From Shewanella sp. KX20019 (GTDB taxonomy: Bacteria; Pseudomonadota; Gammaproteobacteria; Enterobacterales; Shewanellaceae), in assembly GCF_016757755.1 (NCBI RefSeq), contig NZ_CP068437.1:3906001-3970000 (forward strand): a DNA stretch of 64,000 nt, read 5' to 3'. Below the pieces are notes generated by a model that worked only from the letters and a program-made list of their open reading frames with translations, ran no database searches and was not told the origin of the DNA. Made by a program: the position numbers and the translations under genes. Shown one piece after another: positions 42,812 to 52,351 of the stretch (position 1 is the stretch's first letter; every line of letters begins with the position of its first letter).

Positions 42812-43852
42812 ATGACTTTAGCAAAGGATTCAACTGCAACAAACTCTGCCAGATTAAAACAGATCTCTATTGTGGGCGCCGGCGCTATAGGCCAGCTGAT
42901 ATACCATCAGCTAAGTTCAGCAGCTAATGGGAGTAACGTATCGTTAAACATCATTAGCCGAGACAAGTATTCACGCACACACACACTTACCTTTACCGAT
43001 CTAAACAATGTCGAGTCTACTCATACAGCAGAGCTTGTTGGCCAAGATGACTATGAGCAACAATTACCTAAGACCGAACTACTCATTGTTTGTGTAAAAG
43101 CCTATCAAGTTGCTACAGCCCTGAAAATACTCATCCCAATGCTCAGCAGTAACTGCCACATATTACTGCTACATAATGGCATGGGGCCACACTTAGACGT
43201 TGCCAACATGCTCAAAGGACAAAGCCTAACTCTTGGCACTACCTCCCAAGGTGCATTGAAGCAATCTGCATGGCATACGAAACAAACTGGCAAAGGTGTT
43301 ACTCAGCTAGGCACTTTTAATAGCCAAAGTGCTTTTAATACTCAAAACGCTTTTCCCTCGCAACAGGCTGCGAGTCAGCACAGTGGAGCTGAGCCATTAG
43401 TGTTACCTGAATCACTTAAAAATATTCTGTTAGCAGCCATACCACACAGTCAGTGGTGCGCGGATATCTTAACCATGCTATGGCAAAAACTAGCCATTAA
43501 TGTGGCAATAAATCCGTTGACGGCTATCCACAATTGTCGAAATGGAGAACTAGCAGATGAACAATACCGCGATAGCATCACAGCCGCAGTCACAGAACTG
43601 GTTTACGTTGCCAAAGCGGAACATATTTCATTAGCGTTATCTCCATTGTTAGAGCGGGTCTACCAAGTAATAGCGCTCACTGCTGATAATTACTCATCTA
43701 TGCATCAAGATGTGCAACATCAGCGAACCACCGAAATAGACGCTATTAATGGCTTTGTAGTACAAATAGCAAAACGGCATGGAATTGCGACGCCTCACAA
43801 CCAGCAACTTGTCGACCACATTGAGCATTTAGAGCTGCAATATCAGCGTTAG
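42812..43852 (+). CDS. panE: 2-dehydropantoate 2-reductase
   Basis: A 346-residue NADPH-dependent reductase for pantothenate synthesis. The Rossmann motif is VGAGAIGQLIYHQL; VCVKAYQVATAL contains the catalytic-lysine region used in the family, and WQKLAINVAINPLTA matches the C-terminal dimer and active-site helix. A Ser/Gln-rich insert near residues 165-195 is longer than in E. coli PanE. GCAAAGG-like ribosome-binding sequence is weak. Confidence 0.92.
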   Translation: MTLAKDSTATNSARLKQISIVGAGAIGQLIYHQLSSAANGSNVSLNIISRDKYSRTHTLTFTDLNNVESTHTAELVGQDDYEQQLPKTELLIVCVKAYQVATALKILIPMLSSNCHILLLHNGMGPHLDVANMLKGQSLTLGTTSQGALKQSAWHTKQTGKGVTQLGTFNSQSAFNTQNAFPSQQAASQHSGAEPLVLPESLKNILLAAIPHSQWCADILTMLWQKLAINVAINPLTAIHNCRNGELADEQYRDSITAAVTELVYVAKAEHISLALSPLLERVYQVIALTADNYSSMHQDVQHQRTTEIDAINGFVVQIAKRHGIATPHNQQLVDHIEHLELQYQR

Positions 43853-43978
43853 TCTCTACGACTAATGACGAGCATACACAGCTCTAGCTCATTTCAAGCA
43901 AGATTCTGAATTCAAGCTAAAATTAAGCCATTACAGCCAATTTACAATCAAGTGATTGGAAAGAAAAAGGCGCGTTCG

Positions 43979-45478
43979 ATGCAAAGAGAACAATGGAATT
44001 CTAGAACTGGCTTCATTCTAGCCGCAGTAGGCTCAGCTATCGGTTTGGGTAATATTTGGCGCTTCCCCTATATGGCTTATGAAAATGGCGGTGGCGCATT
44101 CTTTATCCCTTATCTGTTTGCCATGCTCTCGGCCGGTATTCCCTTTATGATCATGGAATTTAGCCTTGGGCATAAATACCGCGGCGCAGCACCAAAAGTG
44201 TTTGCCAAACTAGGGCAAAGCATCGGCTTTAGATTCGAATGGTTAGGTTGGTTCCAGGTCTTTATCGCCGCGGTAATTGCCGTTTATTATGTCGCCATTA
44301 TTGGCTGGGCGATGTCCTACTTAGTTTTTTCTGTCACTCAAAGCTGGGGCACTGATACCAATAGCTTCTTCTTCGATGAATACCTTGGCTTGGGTGACAA
44401 CTCCCCCACTAAGCTTGGTGACCTGCAGCTTCACATTGCAATACCGATGACCATTGCTTGGTCAATCACCACCCTTGCGGTTTATTCTGGTGTTAAAGCT
44501 GGAATTGAGCGCGCCAGTAAAATCATGATGCCTTTACTCTTTATCATGGTGTTACTGCTAATCGGTAGGATCATCATGTTACCGGGCGCATTAGAAGGGC
44601 TAAACTACCTGTTTAGGCCGGACTTTAGTAAAATTCTCGACGCTAAAGTATGGTCAGCAGCCTACGGACAAATATTTTTCACCTTAAGCGTCGGCTTTGC
44701 CATCATGCTCGCCTATTCCAGTTACTTGCCTGAAAAGTCCGACATTAACAACAATGCCTTTATGACGGTATTGATTAATTGCGGCTTTTCCATTCTCGGC
44801 GGGATCATGATTTTTGCGGTATTGGGCTATATGGCGGCCGAACAATCGAAACCGATCACCGAAGTGGTCTCATCGGGGGTGGGATTGGCTTTTGTCACCA
44901 TTCCTGCAGCAATTAACTTGTTGCCAATCCCCTATATTCTTGGGCCCTTGTTCTTTCTTGCCTTAGTGGTCGCGGGGATTAGCTCGCACATATCGATTAT
45001 TGAAGCGGTAGTATCTGCAGTGATTGATAAAGTCACTATTTCAAGAAAAAAAGCGGCGTTATTGGTGTGTGGACTAGGTTATGTCACTTCACTCGCCTTC
45101 TCGACTAATGGCGGCTTACTGCTACTGGATCTGGTGGACTACTTCATCAATAACGTGGCACTCCTTAGCAGTTGTTTGATTGAACTACTGATCATGGGCT
45201 GGCTGTTTAAACTGGCAGATGTAAGAGAGTACGTTAACCGCTGTAGCGAGTTTAGTATCGGCAAATGGCTTATCGTCTGCTTACGCTTCGTAAGCCCGAT
45301 TATGTTGGCGGGTATTTTGGTCAAAAATCTAATCAATACCATTCAAAATGGCTACGGCGACTATCCAATTGCTGATCAGCTATTTCTTGGCTGGGGACTT
45401 ATCGCACTAATGCTTTTCTGTGCCATATTTATCGGCCTAGTTTCAAACCAACATCTACCGCAGGAGCGTAAACCATGA
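43979..45478 (+). CDS. sodium:neurotransmitter symporter family transporter
   Basis: A 499-residue NSS transporter with 12 helices. The N-terminal SAIGLGNIWRFPYMAYENGGGAFFIPY-type signature (unwound TM1 substrate and Na sites) is intact. Followed immediately by a 34-residue partner gene overlapping its stop, the arrangement of MetPS-type methionine/alanine importers. ATG 43979 begins MQREQWNSRTGF; AAAAAGG lies upstream. Likely substrate is a neutral amino acid such as methionine or alanine. Confidence 0.93.
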   Translation: MQREQWNSRTGFILAAVGSAIGLGNIWRFPYMAYENGGGAFFIPYLFAMLSAGIPFMIMEFSLGHKYRGAAPKVFAKLGQSIGFRFEWLGWFQVFIAAVIAVYYVAIIGWAMSYLVFSVTQSWGTDTNSFFFDEYLGLGDNSPTKLGDLQLHIAIPMTIAWSITTLAVYSGVKAGIERASKIMMPLLFIMVLLLIGRIIMLPGALEGLNYLFRPDFSKILDAKVWSAAYGQIFFTLSVGFAIMLAYSSYLPEKSDINNNAFMTVLINCGFSILGGIMIFAVLGYMAAEQSKPITEVVSSGVGLAFVTIPAAINLLPIPYILGPLFFLALVVAGISSHISIIEAVVSAVIDKVTISRKKAALLVCGLGYVTSLAFSTNGGLLLLDLVDYFINNVALLSSCLIELLIMGWLFKLADVREYVNRCSEFSIGKWLIVCLRFVSPIMLAGILVKNLINTIQNGYGDYPIADQLFLGWGLIALMLFCAIFIGLVSNQHLPQERKP

Positions 45479-45579
45479 GTACTGGAGCTATTGTAATGAT
45501 GGTATTGTCGTTAATCATCACTTGGGGCGGCGCAGCAATCTGTATTGCTATTGCAATGAAAGCATCACGGAAGCAATAA
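45475..45579 (+). CDS. small subunit of NSS amino-acid importer (MetS-like)
   Basis: A 34-residue single-helix membrane protein (MSTGAIVMMVLSL start, IITWGGAAICIAIAMKA middle). Its ATG overlaps the TGA of the transporter gene (ATGA), and AGGAG lies 9 nt upstream. Small proteins of this kind are required partners of some NSS family methionine/alanine importers, first shown as MetS with MetP in Corynebacterium. It is below the size cut-off of many gene callers. Confidence 0.9.
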   Translation: MSTGAIVMMVLSLIITWGGAAICIAIAMKASRKQ

Positions 45580-45657
45580 GTGCATCCTAAAATGACTTGT
45601 ACTTAGCAGCCTCAATCCTTAAACTCTGTAGCAATTAAAACTGTTGCTAAGCCATTG

Positions 45658-46359
45658 ATGAGTAAGCCTACAACTTCACTTAAAAAGTATTCGCTGCCCC
45701 CTAAGTTTGCGCCATCGATTAGTATCCGCACCAGTATCTGGCTGTACCTTGCCGCCATATCACTAACACTTTTCAGCGTGCTATTTCTCGATAGAAATAT
45801 TGCCAGTTGGATGCATGAATACAGTCACGCCAGTTTTATCTTTAAGCCCTTGAGCCAGATGCCGCTACTGTTTGAAATATTATCCGTGCTGGTATTGATC
45901 TGCTGCGTCACCCAGAAAGGCCGCCAAAGGTTTGCTTCGTTAGCACTTACTTTAGCCATAACCTTAATCATTGCCAGTGCCGTTCGCCTGAGTGCTAAGT
46001 TTATCTTTGGCCGTACTTGGCCAGAAACTTGGATCCATACAGCAACGGGTAGTAACCCTTCTTGGATAACCGACAGCGTAGAGGGCTTCCACCCATTTGC
46101 CCAAGGTCTGGCGTACAACTCCTTCCCCTCAGGGCACGCGCTGTTTACTTTCGCCTTGGTGAGTGTATTTTGGTGGCGTTTTCCTGGTTTAAAAGTGATT
46201 TGGGCCATTGCTATGCTCGGTGCTATTGCGGGCCAGATTGGACAGAACTACCACTTTCTAGGCGATCTGCTGGCAGGAGCCACTTTCGGAGTACTAACGG
46301 CTCATATGTCGATTAACATAAGCCGCTATCTATTGTCGCGATTCAAGCCTGCTCGCTAA
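45658..46359 (+). CDS. PAP2-family phosphatase
   Basis: A 233-residue membrane phosphatase with about six helices. The three signature motifs are KFIFGRTWP, FPSGHALFTF and NYHFLGDLLAG (catalytic His). Family members dephosphorylate undecaprenyl pyrophosphate, phosphatidate or lipid A. The subtype is not clear. ATG 45658 follows a TTG one codon upstream; ribosome-binding site is weak. Confidence 0.9.
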   Translation: MSKPTTSLKKYSLPPKFAPSISIRTSIWLYLAAISLTLFSVLFLDRNIASWMHEYSHASFIFKPLSQMPLLFEILSVLVLICCVTQKGRQRFASLALTLAITLIIASAVRLSAKFIFGRTWPETWIHTATGSNPSWITDSVEGFHPFAQGLAYNSFPSGHALFTFALVSVFWWRFPGLKVIWAIAMLGAIAGQIGQNYHFLGDLLAGATFGVLTAHMSINISRYLLSRFKPAR

Positions 46360-46431
46360 GGCCTATATTTGACGTATGACTGTAAGTTAGCTCAAGCAAA
46401 ACTCTAATGACTGAAACATTGAGGCAAGCTA

Positions 46432-47319
46432 CTAGCCCCACATAACTAAAATCGCCGCAATGGCAATCATCACTAGTGCGGCCATATCTTTTATTTTAAC
46501 CTTTTCTTTTAGCCAAAATGCCGCAATGAGTAGCGTAAAGAAAACCTCAATTTGCCCTAGCGTTTTAACGTAAGGCACCGTTTGCAAAGACATAGCGCTA
46601 AACCAACCAATAGAGCCTAGGCAACTGGTCAGGCTGGTGAGTAACGTCAGCTTCGGCCGTTTGAATAAGCTATCAATCGTGCTTCTATCTGCCACATAGG
46701 CATATATCACCAACACCGATGTTTGAATGGCAATAATAAACAACAAAACCCACGCCGCTCGATGAGGAAAGGGTAAATCTAAACTAAGACTGGCAGCACG
46801 CACCCACAATGAAGTCAGCGCAAATGCGCCACCACAAGCAAGCCCGAGCATAACGGTGGCAACTGATATCTGTGTTAACTTTTTACCACTGCTCATAATG
46901 AAAACAGCGACGCCACCGAGCAAGACTCCCAACCAACCTAGCCATGACAGATAAGTGCCAAAGAAAACCACGCCCAAAATAGCAGCCATCAATGCTTCAC
47001 TCTTAGCTAGACCAGCACCGACGGCAAAGTTTCGCATTTTGAACAGCTTAACCATCAACACAGTTGCAAGGATCTGCATTGCTGCGGCCGCGAGCACATA
47101 GAGGCTGAATTTAGGAGTAATGAAAGGCAAGCCCACTGGCTGCCAATAATATAAGCCGCCTAAATAGATGAGTGCGATGGGCGTCGCCCATAAAAAGCGC
47201 GCCAAAGTCACCGCTGCGGTATTAACCTCTTTACTGAGTTGGCTTTGGAATGCGTTGCGCCAAGCCTGCATGGCAGCCGCTAGAAAAGTAAATAGAATCC
47301 ATGCCATTGGGTATTGCAC
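46432..47319 (-). CDS. EamA-family drug/metabolite transporter
   Basis: A 295-residue protein with ten predicted helices in two EamA-like repeats (LARFLWATPIALIYLGG early, QIEVFFTLLIAAFWLKEKVKI late). Substrate unknown. Start codon GTG at 47319 (MQYPMAW); an ATG four codons in is an alternative. It flanks the repeat-bearing region 47330-47790. Confidence 0.85.
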   Translation of the reverse strand: MQYPMAWILFTFLAAAMQAWRNAFQSQLSKEVNTAAVTLARFLWATPIALIYLGGLYYWQPVGLPFITPKFSLYVLAAAAMQILATVLMVKLFKMRNFAVGAGLAKSEALMAAILGVVFFGTYLSWLGWLGVLLGGVAVFIMSSGKKLTQISVATVMLGLACGGAFALTSLWVRAASLSLDLPFPHRAAWVLLFIIAIQTSVLVIYAYVADRSTIDSLFKRPKLTLLTSLTSCLGSIGWFSAMSLQTVPYVKTLGQIEVFFTLLIAAFWLKEKVKIKDMAALVMIAIAAILVMWG

Positions 47320-47551
47320 CTAAAGTCGTCGAACATCAAAGCCAAGTAGCTGCATATTATGCCTGCAGATGGCGGAATTATCTCTGCGAACCACAGATAG
47401 TGAATATTTGTGGTGATGATATAGCAGTGGGAGGATAATAATGCTTGAGCATTTTGTAGCTCGCCTTTGGACATAAACGAGCAACTGAATGGCCGTTGAT
47501 AGTTCCAACAACAATGACATTTCCTACGTCCGTGTAGGTCAGATTCACGAG
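47320..47551. other. gene-free interval upstream of the EamA gene
   Basis: No supported gene. Several overlapping minus-strand frames of 60-90 codons exist here, but none has a ribosome-binding site and none agrees with the other repeat copy. The EamA promoter should be within it. Confidence 0.4.
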
Positions 47552-47790
47552 GTAGAGCAATGCAGGGAGCAATTGCCGAGTGAACCTTCTGGGCTGGATC
47601 CCAGTGCCTTTAAGTCTAAAATAGGCCATATTGAAATTGCAGAGCATGCGCCCTGTGTCTTAGCAAGCCGCCACAAGTACGTCCATGTAGGCTCTGCTAA
47701 ATCATCCGTGATTTAGAAGCTTTCACGCCCCACAGCACATGCTCTGCCAGCAAGTTCAATGTAGCGTCTGACACGTTTTTGGACAGAAAT
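47552..47790 (+). repeat. dispersed repeat family 1, copy 2
   Basis: Nearly identical to 725-962, same orientation, from GAGCAATGCAGGGAGC to TTTTTGGACAGAAAT. Contains the same 20-bp palindrome. The sharp edges of similarity suggest a mobile or recombined unit rather than gene homology. Confidence 0.85.
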
Positions 47791-47927
47791 GTACTAGATA
47801 ATTTGCTCTAATGCGGGTGACTCAGATGAGAAAAAGTATCTTAGTTTTATTCGAAAGCCCTAATTCGCTTCGACCCCTTTATCAATTGGTTGAATTCGGC
47901 CTATTTGTTCTTCAAACTTTATGGTTT

Positions 47928-48953
47928 TTAGCTAAAACCATTTCTATAAATAAAGCCAAATACATGCTCGAGTATTTTCTTTTGTATTGCGTTGCGATCT
48001 ACACCTTCTCGATCTTTACACAAAGATACGCCTTTTACTTCCCGGTCAGAGTCGCATTCGTCGATATACACAAAATGACCTGCGCCTTGCTCAATACCTA
48101 CTAAATTCGCACCTTGAATATGGTCTGCATAATATTTGGAATGTGCGGTGTACGGCAGAAAATCATTTTCTACAGAGCCCAGAACCAGAGCAGGAACCTT
48201 TATGCTCTCTAGGCTATTTTCGCTAACCGCATGGCCTAGGGCCGGATCTAAAGCAATAACTGCAGCAACTCGATCGTCTCGCATTTGCTCTGCTAGCAAG
48301 CCTATTTTCTTTACCATTTCGTCACTCATTGGCTTACGCTTTCTATGCTGGCCATAATCGCAGCCTTTATCATCTTTTGCCATTTCTGTCGCGCAATAGA
48401 CTTCCGATTTACCCGCTTCTAAATTCGCTCCCGCCATTGCTAAAGACGTAAACCCGCCTGAAGAATGTCCAAGCATTATTACCTTGTCCGTTTTAAGCGA
48501 GGTATTAAAGAGCTTCTCTTCAGATAAACTATCGATCGCAAAGCTTATATCTTGTGGGCGCTGCCAGAACCGCATAGCCGAACTAGGATCGATGTTTTCA
48601 GACCCATAAACCCATGACTCACCAAAATGAGCTACCCCCGCAACAACCCAACCTTGCGAGGCTAATGCATAGCCCAGCCAGTTCATTTCACGAGGAGAGC
48701 CAAAGGCGCCGTGAGAGATAATCGCAACCCGGTGGCTGCTTTGCTTCGGTGATAAGCAAATCGTCGCTTCACAGGATTCTGAACCACTTTGATACCAAAA
48801 CTTGATTTTAACCGGTCGATTCACTTGCTGATTAAAAAAATCTACTTCTGTTGTCTTCAGTTCCATTGCACCGCTAGAGAAGGCTTGAGCACTGCCAAAA
48901 AGAGTAAGCAACATAAGGCCAAAACTGTAAAGTTTAGTTATTTTTAGGTCCAT
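47928..48953 (-). CDS. secreted alpha/beta hydrolase
   Basis: A 341-residue periplasmic hydrolase with signal peptide (cleavage after GSAQA, about residue 24). The nucleophile elbow is MLGHSSGGFT; an early oxyanion-type IISHGAFGSPREM and a late GAGHFVYIDEC (catalytic His) complete the triad. Resembles the PAF-acetylhydrolase or dienelactone hydrolase-like group. Several cysteines suggest disulphides (ESCEATIC). It follows an AraC-type regulator gene on the same strand. Confidence 0.9.
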   Translation of the reverse strand: MDLKITKLYSFGLMLLTLFGSAQAFSSGAMELKTTEVDFFNQQVNRPVKIKFWYQSGSESCEATICLSPKQSSHRVAIISHGAFGSPREMNWLGYALASQGWVVAGVAHFGESWVYGSENIDPSSAMRFWQRPQDISFAIDSLSEEKLFNTSLKTDKVIMLGHSSGGFTSLAMAGANLEAGKSEVYCATEMAKDDKGCDYGQHRKRKPMSDEMVKKIGLLAEQMRDDRVAAVIALDPALGHAVSENSLESIKVPALVLGSVENDFLPYTAHSKYYADHIQGANLVGIEQGAGHFVYIDECDSDREVKGVSLCKDREGVDRNAIQKKILEHVFGFIYRNGFS

Positions 48954-49068
48954 AGTTCTCTCTATTTATTTTTCATTAAACATTCTATGCTGCAAATATA
49001 CATACATTAATAAGATTGAGCTGTGCAGAAAGTGCGCTTTGTGAAAAAACATCAATTCAGGCAGAATT

Positions 49069-49974
49069 TTAAGCTTTCTCTTCTACGGCAAAGTCTTTAA
49101 TTGCGAAACCTTCTACTGCAAAATATAACTCCGTTTTAAGTGCTTCAGGCTCGGTTTCCATAGGGTTATTCAGATATAGCTGCACAATTTGTTGGTCTTT
49201 AAGCTTGATGCTATTAGGTAGGACCCATTGTGCATAAACCTGGGAAATAGTTTGCCACATGCAATTGTGTGGACCTGTATGCGTGAAACAGGCCCATCGA
49301 CCGGCCCGCCATTTAAAAGCTACCAGTTTTTCATGGTGAGCGGACAGACCTTCAATAAAGCCAGCAAAAAAACGGCTTTCAGTTTGCTCTCCCGTCCACG
49401 GGTTATCAACAGAAACGCCAATAGGCTGTAACCCCCCATAACTTAATGGCTCGGCCATAGCGGCTAGACGGCCGTATAACTCTCCAGCCACCGCGGAAAA
49501 AGATTGCTCATTAAAACCTTTACCATAGAAGCCGTACGCTTTTTGCTCAGGTAACGTTTTCCAAACAGGTTCCAATTTTTGGTTAATTAGTAATTTTCTA
49601 GGTTTCAGGCTGCCAGCACGATCGTTGAACGGTAAATTACCTTGGACTACGTCGCTTGGCGTAACAGAAAAGTTCTTTTTAAACGCCCTAGAAAAAGATG
49701 AAGGGGAATCGTAGCCGACGCTAAGAGCGACATCGATAATATTGTGGTTTCCCTGTTTAATTAAGTGCAGTGCCTTTTCCAGTTTATGCCGCTGAATAAA
49801 CTCACCCAACTGGTAACCCGTCGCTGCAAAAAATATGCGGTTAAAATGGTACTTAGAAAAACCTGTATAACTTGCCAGATCGTCCAAGCTGATTGTCCGG
49901 TCGCTATGGTCATAAATATACTGCCCGACCTGGCTAATGATTTTTGCGTTATTGTTGTTTAAGGTATCTACCAC
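49069..49974 (-). CDS. AraC-family regulator with GyrI-like domain
   Basis: A 301-residue transcription factor. The N-terminal about 105 residues form the double helix-turn-helix (LDDLASYTGFSKYHFNRIFF and DVALSVGYDSPSSFSRAFKKNF), and the rest is a GyrI-like effector-binding domain (about 125-290), the Rob/SoxS-like layout. It probably controls the adjacent hydrolase gene or itself, but no operator could be assigned. Confidence 0.92.
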   Translation of the reverse strand: MVDTLNNNNAKIISQVGQYIYDHSDRTISLDDLASYTGFSKYHFNRIFFAATGYQLGEFIQRHKLEKALHLIKQGNHNIIDVALSVGYDSPSSFSRAFKKNFSVTPSDVVQGNLPFNDRAGSLKPRKLLINQKLEPVWKTLPEQKAYGFYGKGFNEQSFSAVAGELYGRLAAMAEPLSYGGLQPIGVSVDNPWTGEQTESRFFAGFIEGLSAHHEKLVAFKWRAGRWACFTHTGPHNCMWQTISQVYAQWVLPNSIKLKDQQIVQLYLNNPMETEPEALKTELYFAVEGFAIKDFAVEEKA

Positions 49975-50108
49975 GATTTTTTATCTAACTTCCACAATGT
50001 ATATATCCGCCTGCCATATTACTAGCCAGGGTGACCGCATGAGTGTTTGCTTTTTGCTCATCTGAGCCAACCCTGCCCGAATTCAAGATCTAAGTGCACC
50101 ACTTCAAA

Positions 50109-50636
50109 TCATCTAAATACTTCTGCTGGTGTTTGGTAATTCAGTATCTTTCTTGGCCTGTTATTTATTAAGTTTACAATGGTTTCTAGTTGTTCGCTCG
50201 TAACTACTGAAAAGTCAGTTCCTTTAGGGAAGTATCTCCTTAAAAGGCCGTTGGCATGTTCGTTAGCTCCCCTTTGTCATGAGCTATAGGGATCTGCAAA
50301 GTAAATATCGATCCCTACTGCGCTTTCAAGCTCTTTAAACGCACTAAACTCCTTGCCATTATCGAGTGTTAGCGTAAGCCTTTTCGCCTCAGGTAATGCT
50401 TGAAAAGCTTCAATTGATACACGGTTAAATGATGCCGCTTTTTTGTCATCGATTTTCTTTGCTATTAAGCAAAGACTCTTCCTCTCTAGATGCGTTACAA
50501 AGTAACCAGAGCCCTTTTTCCCTTCAACTAGATCTCCTTCCCAATCACCGATACGACTGCGGGTATCTACGACCTGAGGCCTATCATGAATGCTGATCCT
50601 GCCTTTTATTTGACCACAAAAAGATAGGGCAGGCAT
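50109..50636 (-). pseudogene. IS30-family transposase remnant
   Basis: C-terminal part of an IS30-type transposase. It has SRIGDWEGDLVEGKK (first DDE Asp region), LTLDNGKEFSAF (second Asp) and, after a premature TGA at 50277-50279, RGANEHANGLLRRYFPKGTDF and PRKILNYQTPAEVF. The stop replaces the Trp of the usual PYSSWQRG. The N-terminal half is missing, so the copy is dead. Confidence 0.88.
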
Positions 50637-50749
50637 AACCTTTTTAAATTATCAAACTCTTTCACATTAGCTTTTCTATGGACAAAGCTATAATCAGCCT
50701 ATTTGCCTTTTGAACTTCGAAACTGATTTTGGGGTATAAATGAGTTTGA

Positions 50750-50870
50750 CGCTTCGATGAACTTGCTAGCAGCTTGTGCGCTGGGTGGCGTGCAAGCTTC
50801 TAAATCAGGGATGATTTAGCAGAGCCATCAGGGAAGATTTTACGGCGGCTTGCAAAGACACTAGCGCATT
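50750..50870 (-). repeat. dispersed repeat family 1, diverged inverted copy
   Basis: Read on the minus strand it matches the central part of 725-962 (GGCTCTGCTAAATCATC, GATTTAGAAGCTTGCACGCC, GCAAGTTCA). It is more diverged than the other two copies. Confidence 0.65.
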
Positions 50871-50976
50871 GGCTGCAGATCGTTGACCCTTACTCCAAAT
50901 ACAAAGCAAAGATCGCTAGACTCCAGTCCAGAAGCGTTACTGGAGTGACGAATTGAATTAGCTCTAAGTTGTTTCG

Positions 50977-51022
50977 GTCGGATAAGCGGCACTTGTTACC
51001 AAGTGCCGCTCTCCTAAGAACC
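50977..51022 (-). ncRNA. group II intron 3' end (rest of domain V and domain VI)
   Basis: On the minus strand: GGTTCT completes domain V, then a domain VI hairpin GCGGCACTT GGTAAC AAGTGCCGC and the terminal TATCCGAC. Joined to 52352-52380 after removing the IS, it gives a normal domain V. Confidence 0.8.
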
Positions 51023-51142
51023 TATGTGGACTCCCCAACTGTCAACAACAAATAGTTATGAATCGAAGAATTAATGCGTACTTATGTACGAGCTCTCATT
51101 GAGTAGCGAACTCAGGCTCTCTGATATTTACGCAGACCAATA

Positions 51143-51187
51143 AACAATTCTGTACGACGAGCTCGAAGCTCTTGGTTCTTAACTGTT
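51143..51187 (-). ncRNA. candidate bridge RNA target loop
   Basis: On the minus strand AACAGTT and AATTGTT pair (one wobble) to close a loop. Its 5' side carries TAAGAACC, identical over 8 nt to the plus-strand left target (51015-51022). Then comes a hairpin GAGCT/AGCTC, and the 3' side carries CGTAC, complementary to the right target (GTACG at 52352-52356). Together they specify 13 nt spanning the insertion point, matching the left and right target guides of IS110 bridge RNAs. Confidence 0.68.
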
Positions 51188-51237
51188 TTTACTGGCTGAT
51201 TTTTATCTTCGATTAAGCATTTTGTTGTTTGAACTCG

Positions 51238-52278
51238 TTAACTGGCCGAGATTAATTTGGCCTTATACTCTGTTCCTTGGGTTAACATGGCAAAAGCCGT
51301 TCTTACTGTTTTATTGGCTAGTGCCACTGCTGCACATTTCTTTCCACGTCTTTCTACCAACCCTTGTATCCATTTTTCTTTGGTGGTTCGGGCTTCTCTT
51401 TTCACTACCTGGATTACGCAGGACATGGCGCCAGCAATAAGTTGGCTACGAAGCATACTGTTTTTTACATGTTTGCCTATAGAGCCCATTTTTGTCTTAC
51501 CACCGCTAGAATGCTGTAATGGCGTTAACCCTATACACGCCGATGCATCTTTTCCTTTATTAAAAGTGCCTAGCTCAGCACAACCCAATGCAATATAGAG
51601 GTTAATTGCGTTTATACTTCCCACACCTTCTAGTTTTAGTAGTTTTTTACAATCTGAGTGTTCATGTATGGATTTTTCGAGACAATCATTATAAATAGCC
51701 AATGATTTTATTGTTTCTAAATACAGCTTCCACGCACTGTCTAATGCAAGTCTAAACAAGTCAGAAAAATCATTTTCTGCATCTTCGAGCGTTGACTCGA
51801 CTGCACTCTTCAATCCACCATTGCGATTCGCGGTGCTGATATTAAACTCAGACAACAAGGAAACAAGTTGATTGCTGAGCGCTGTTTTTTGCTTACTGCA
51901 TAGCTCTCTTATTCTCATCATGGATTGCAATTGCTGCTGTTGAACCGATTTACCGGAAATAAAATTAACTTCTGGCAGCATAGCTGACTGAACAATAGCT
52001 AAAGCATCATTTTTGTCAGTTTTCTGGTTTTGCCTCACTGAAGAAACTAATTGCGCAGATATAAGGTTTGCATCATGACCAAAAGATAGTGCTTTTTGTT
52101 TCCAATAATTTGAAGAGGCGCATGCTTCAAAGACAACCATCATCGGTTCTGATTTGGCGAGAAATTCGGTGAATTCGCAAGGTGTCATTTCTTCATTAGA
52201 ACGCACTGTTTTGTTTGTATATACACAAACTTGAATTACACGTTTTCCTAAATCAACGCCAACTATTGTCTTTTTCAT
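51238..52278 (-). CDS. IS110-family (IS1111 group) recombinase
   Basis: A 346-residue DEDD recombinase, starting MKKTIVGVDLGKR. Motifs: VGVDLGKRVIQVC, VVFEACASS, KTDKNDALAI, the Tnp_20 segment LEGVGSINAINLYIALG and the serine region QHSSGGKTKMGSIGKHV. A longer frame of 30 codons upstream runs into the inverted repeat and is not used. Different in sequence from the IS1111-attC enzyme at 5534-6688. Intact. Confidence 0.93.
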   Translation of the reverse strand: MKKTIVGVDLGKRVIQVCVYTNKTVRSNEEMTPCEFTEFLAKSEPMMVVFEACASSNYWKQKALSFGHDANLISAQLVSSVRQNQKTDKNDALAIVQSAMLPEVNFISGKSVQQQQLQSMMRIRELCSKQKTALSNQLVSLLSEFNISTANRNGGLKSAVESTLEDAENDFSDLFRLALDSAWKLYLETIKSLAIYNDCLEKSIHEHSDCKKLLKLEGVGSINAINLYIALGCAELGTFNKGKDASACIGLTPLQHSSGGKTKMGSIGKHVKNSMLRSQLIAGAMSCVIQVVKREARTTKEKWIQGLVERRGKKCAAVALANKTVRTAFAMLTQGTEYKAKLISAS

Positions 52279-52351
52279 TATGGACTCCAATAAGTTATGG
52301 TGAATATTAAAAATACACCATTCGATTAAGATTGGGGGAGTCCAATTATCT

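Larger units (their letters stand above)
51023..52351 (-). mobile_element. IS1111-type element inserted in intron domain V
   Basis: Subterminal repeats TGGACTCCCCAA (51027-51038) and TTGGGGGAGTCCA (52332-52344), one extra G in the right one. A 7-bp tail (ATTATCT, 52345-52351) lies outside one repeat and a 3-4 bp tail outside the other. The transposase is on the minus strand, so the non-coding bridge-RNA end is 51039-51237. Insertion splits group II intron domain V between CGTAC and GGTTC. Confidence 0.88.

Noticed and set aside
47489..47716. 75-codon plus-strand frame in repeat family 1
   Set aside because: It is open in both copies, but there is no start codon or ribosome-binding site in copy 1; more likely chance plus recent duplication.
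47811..48104. 97-codon plus-strand frame
   Set aside because: Most of it is antisense to the alpha/beta hydrolase gene, which has clear catalytic motifs.
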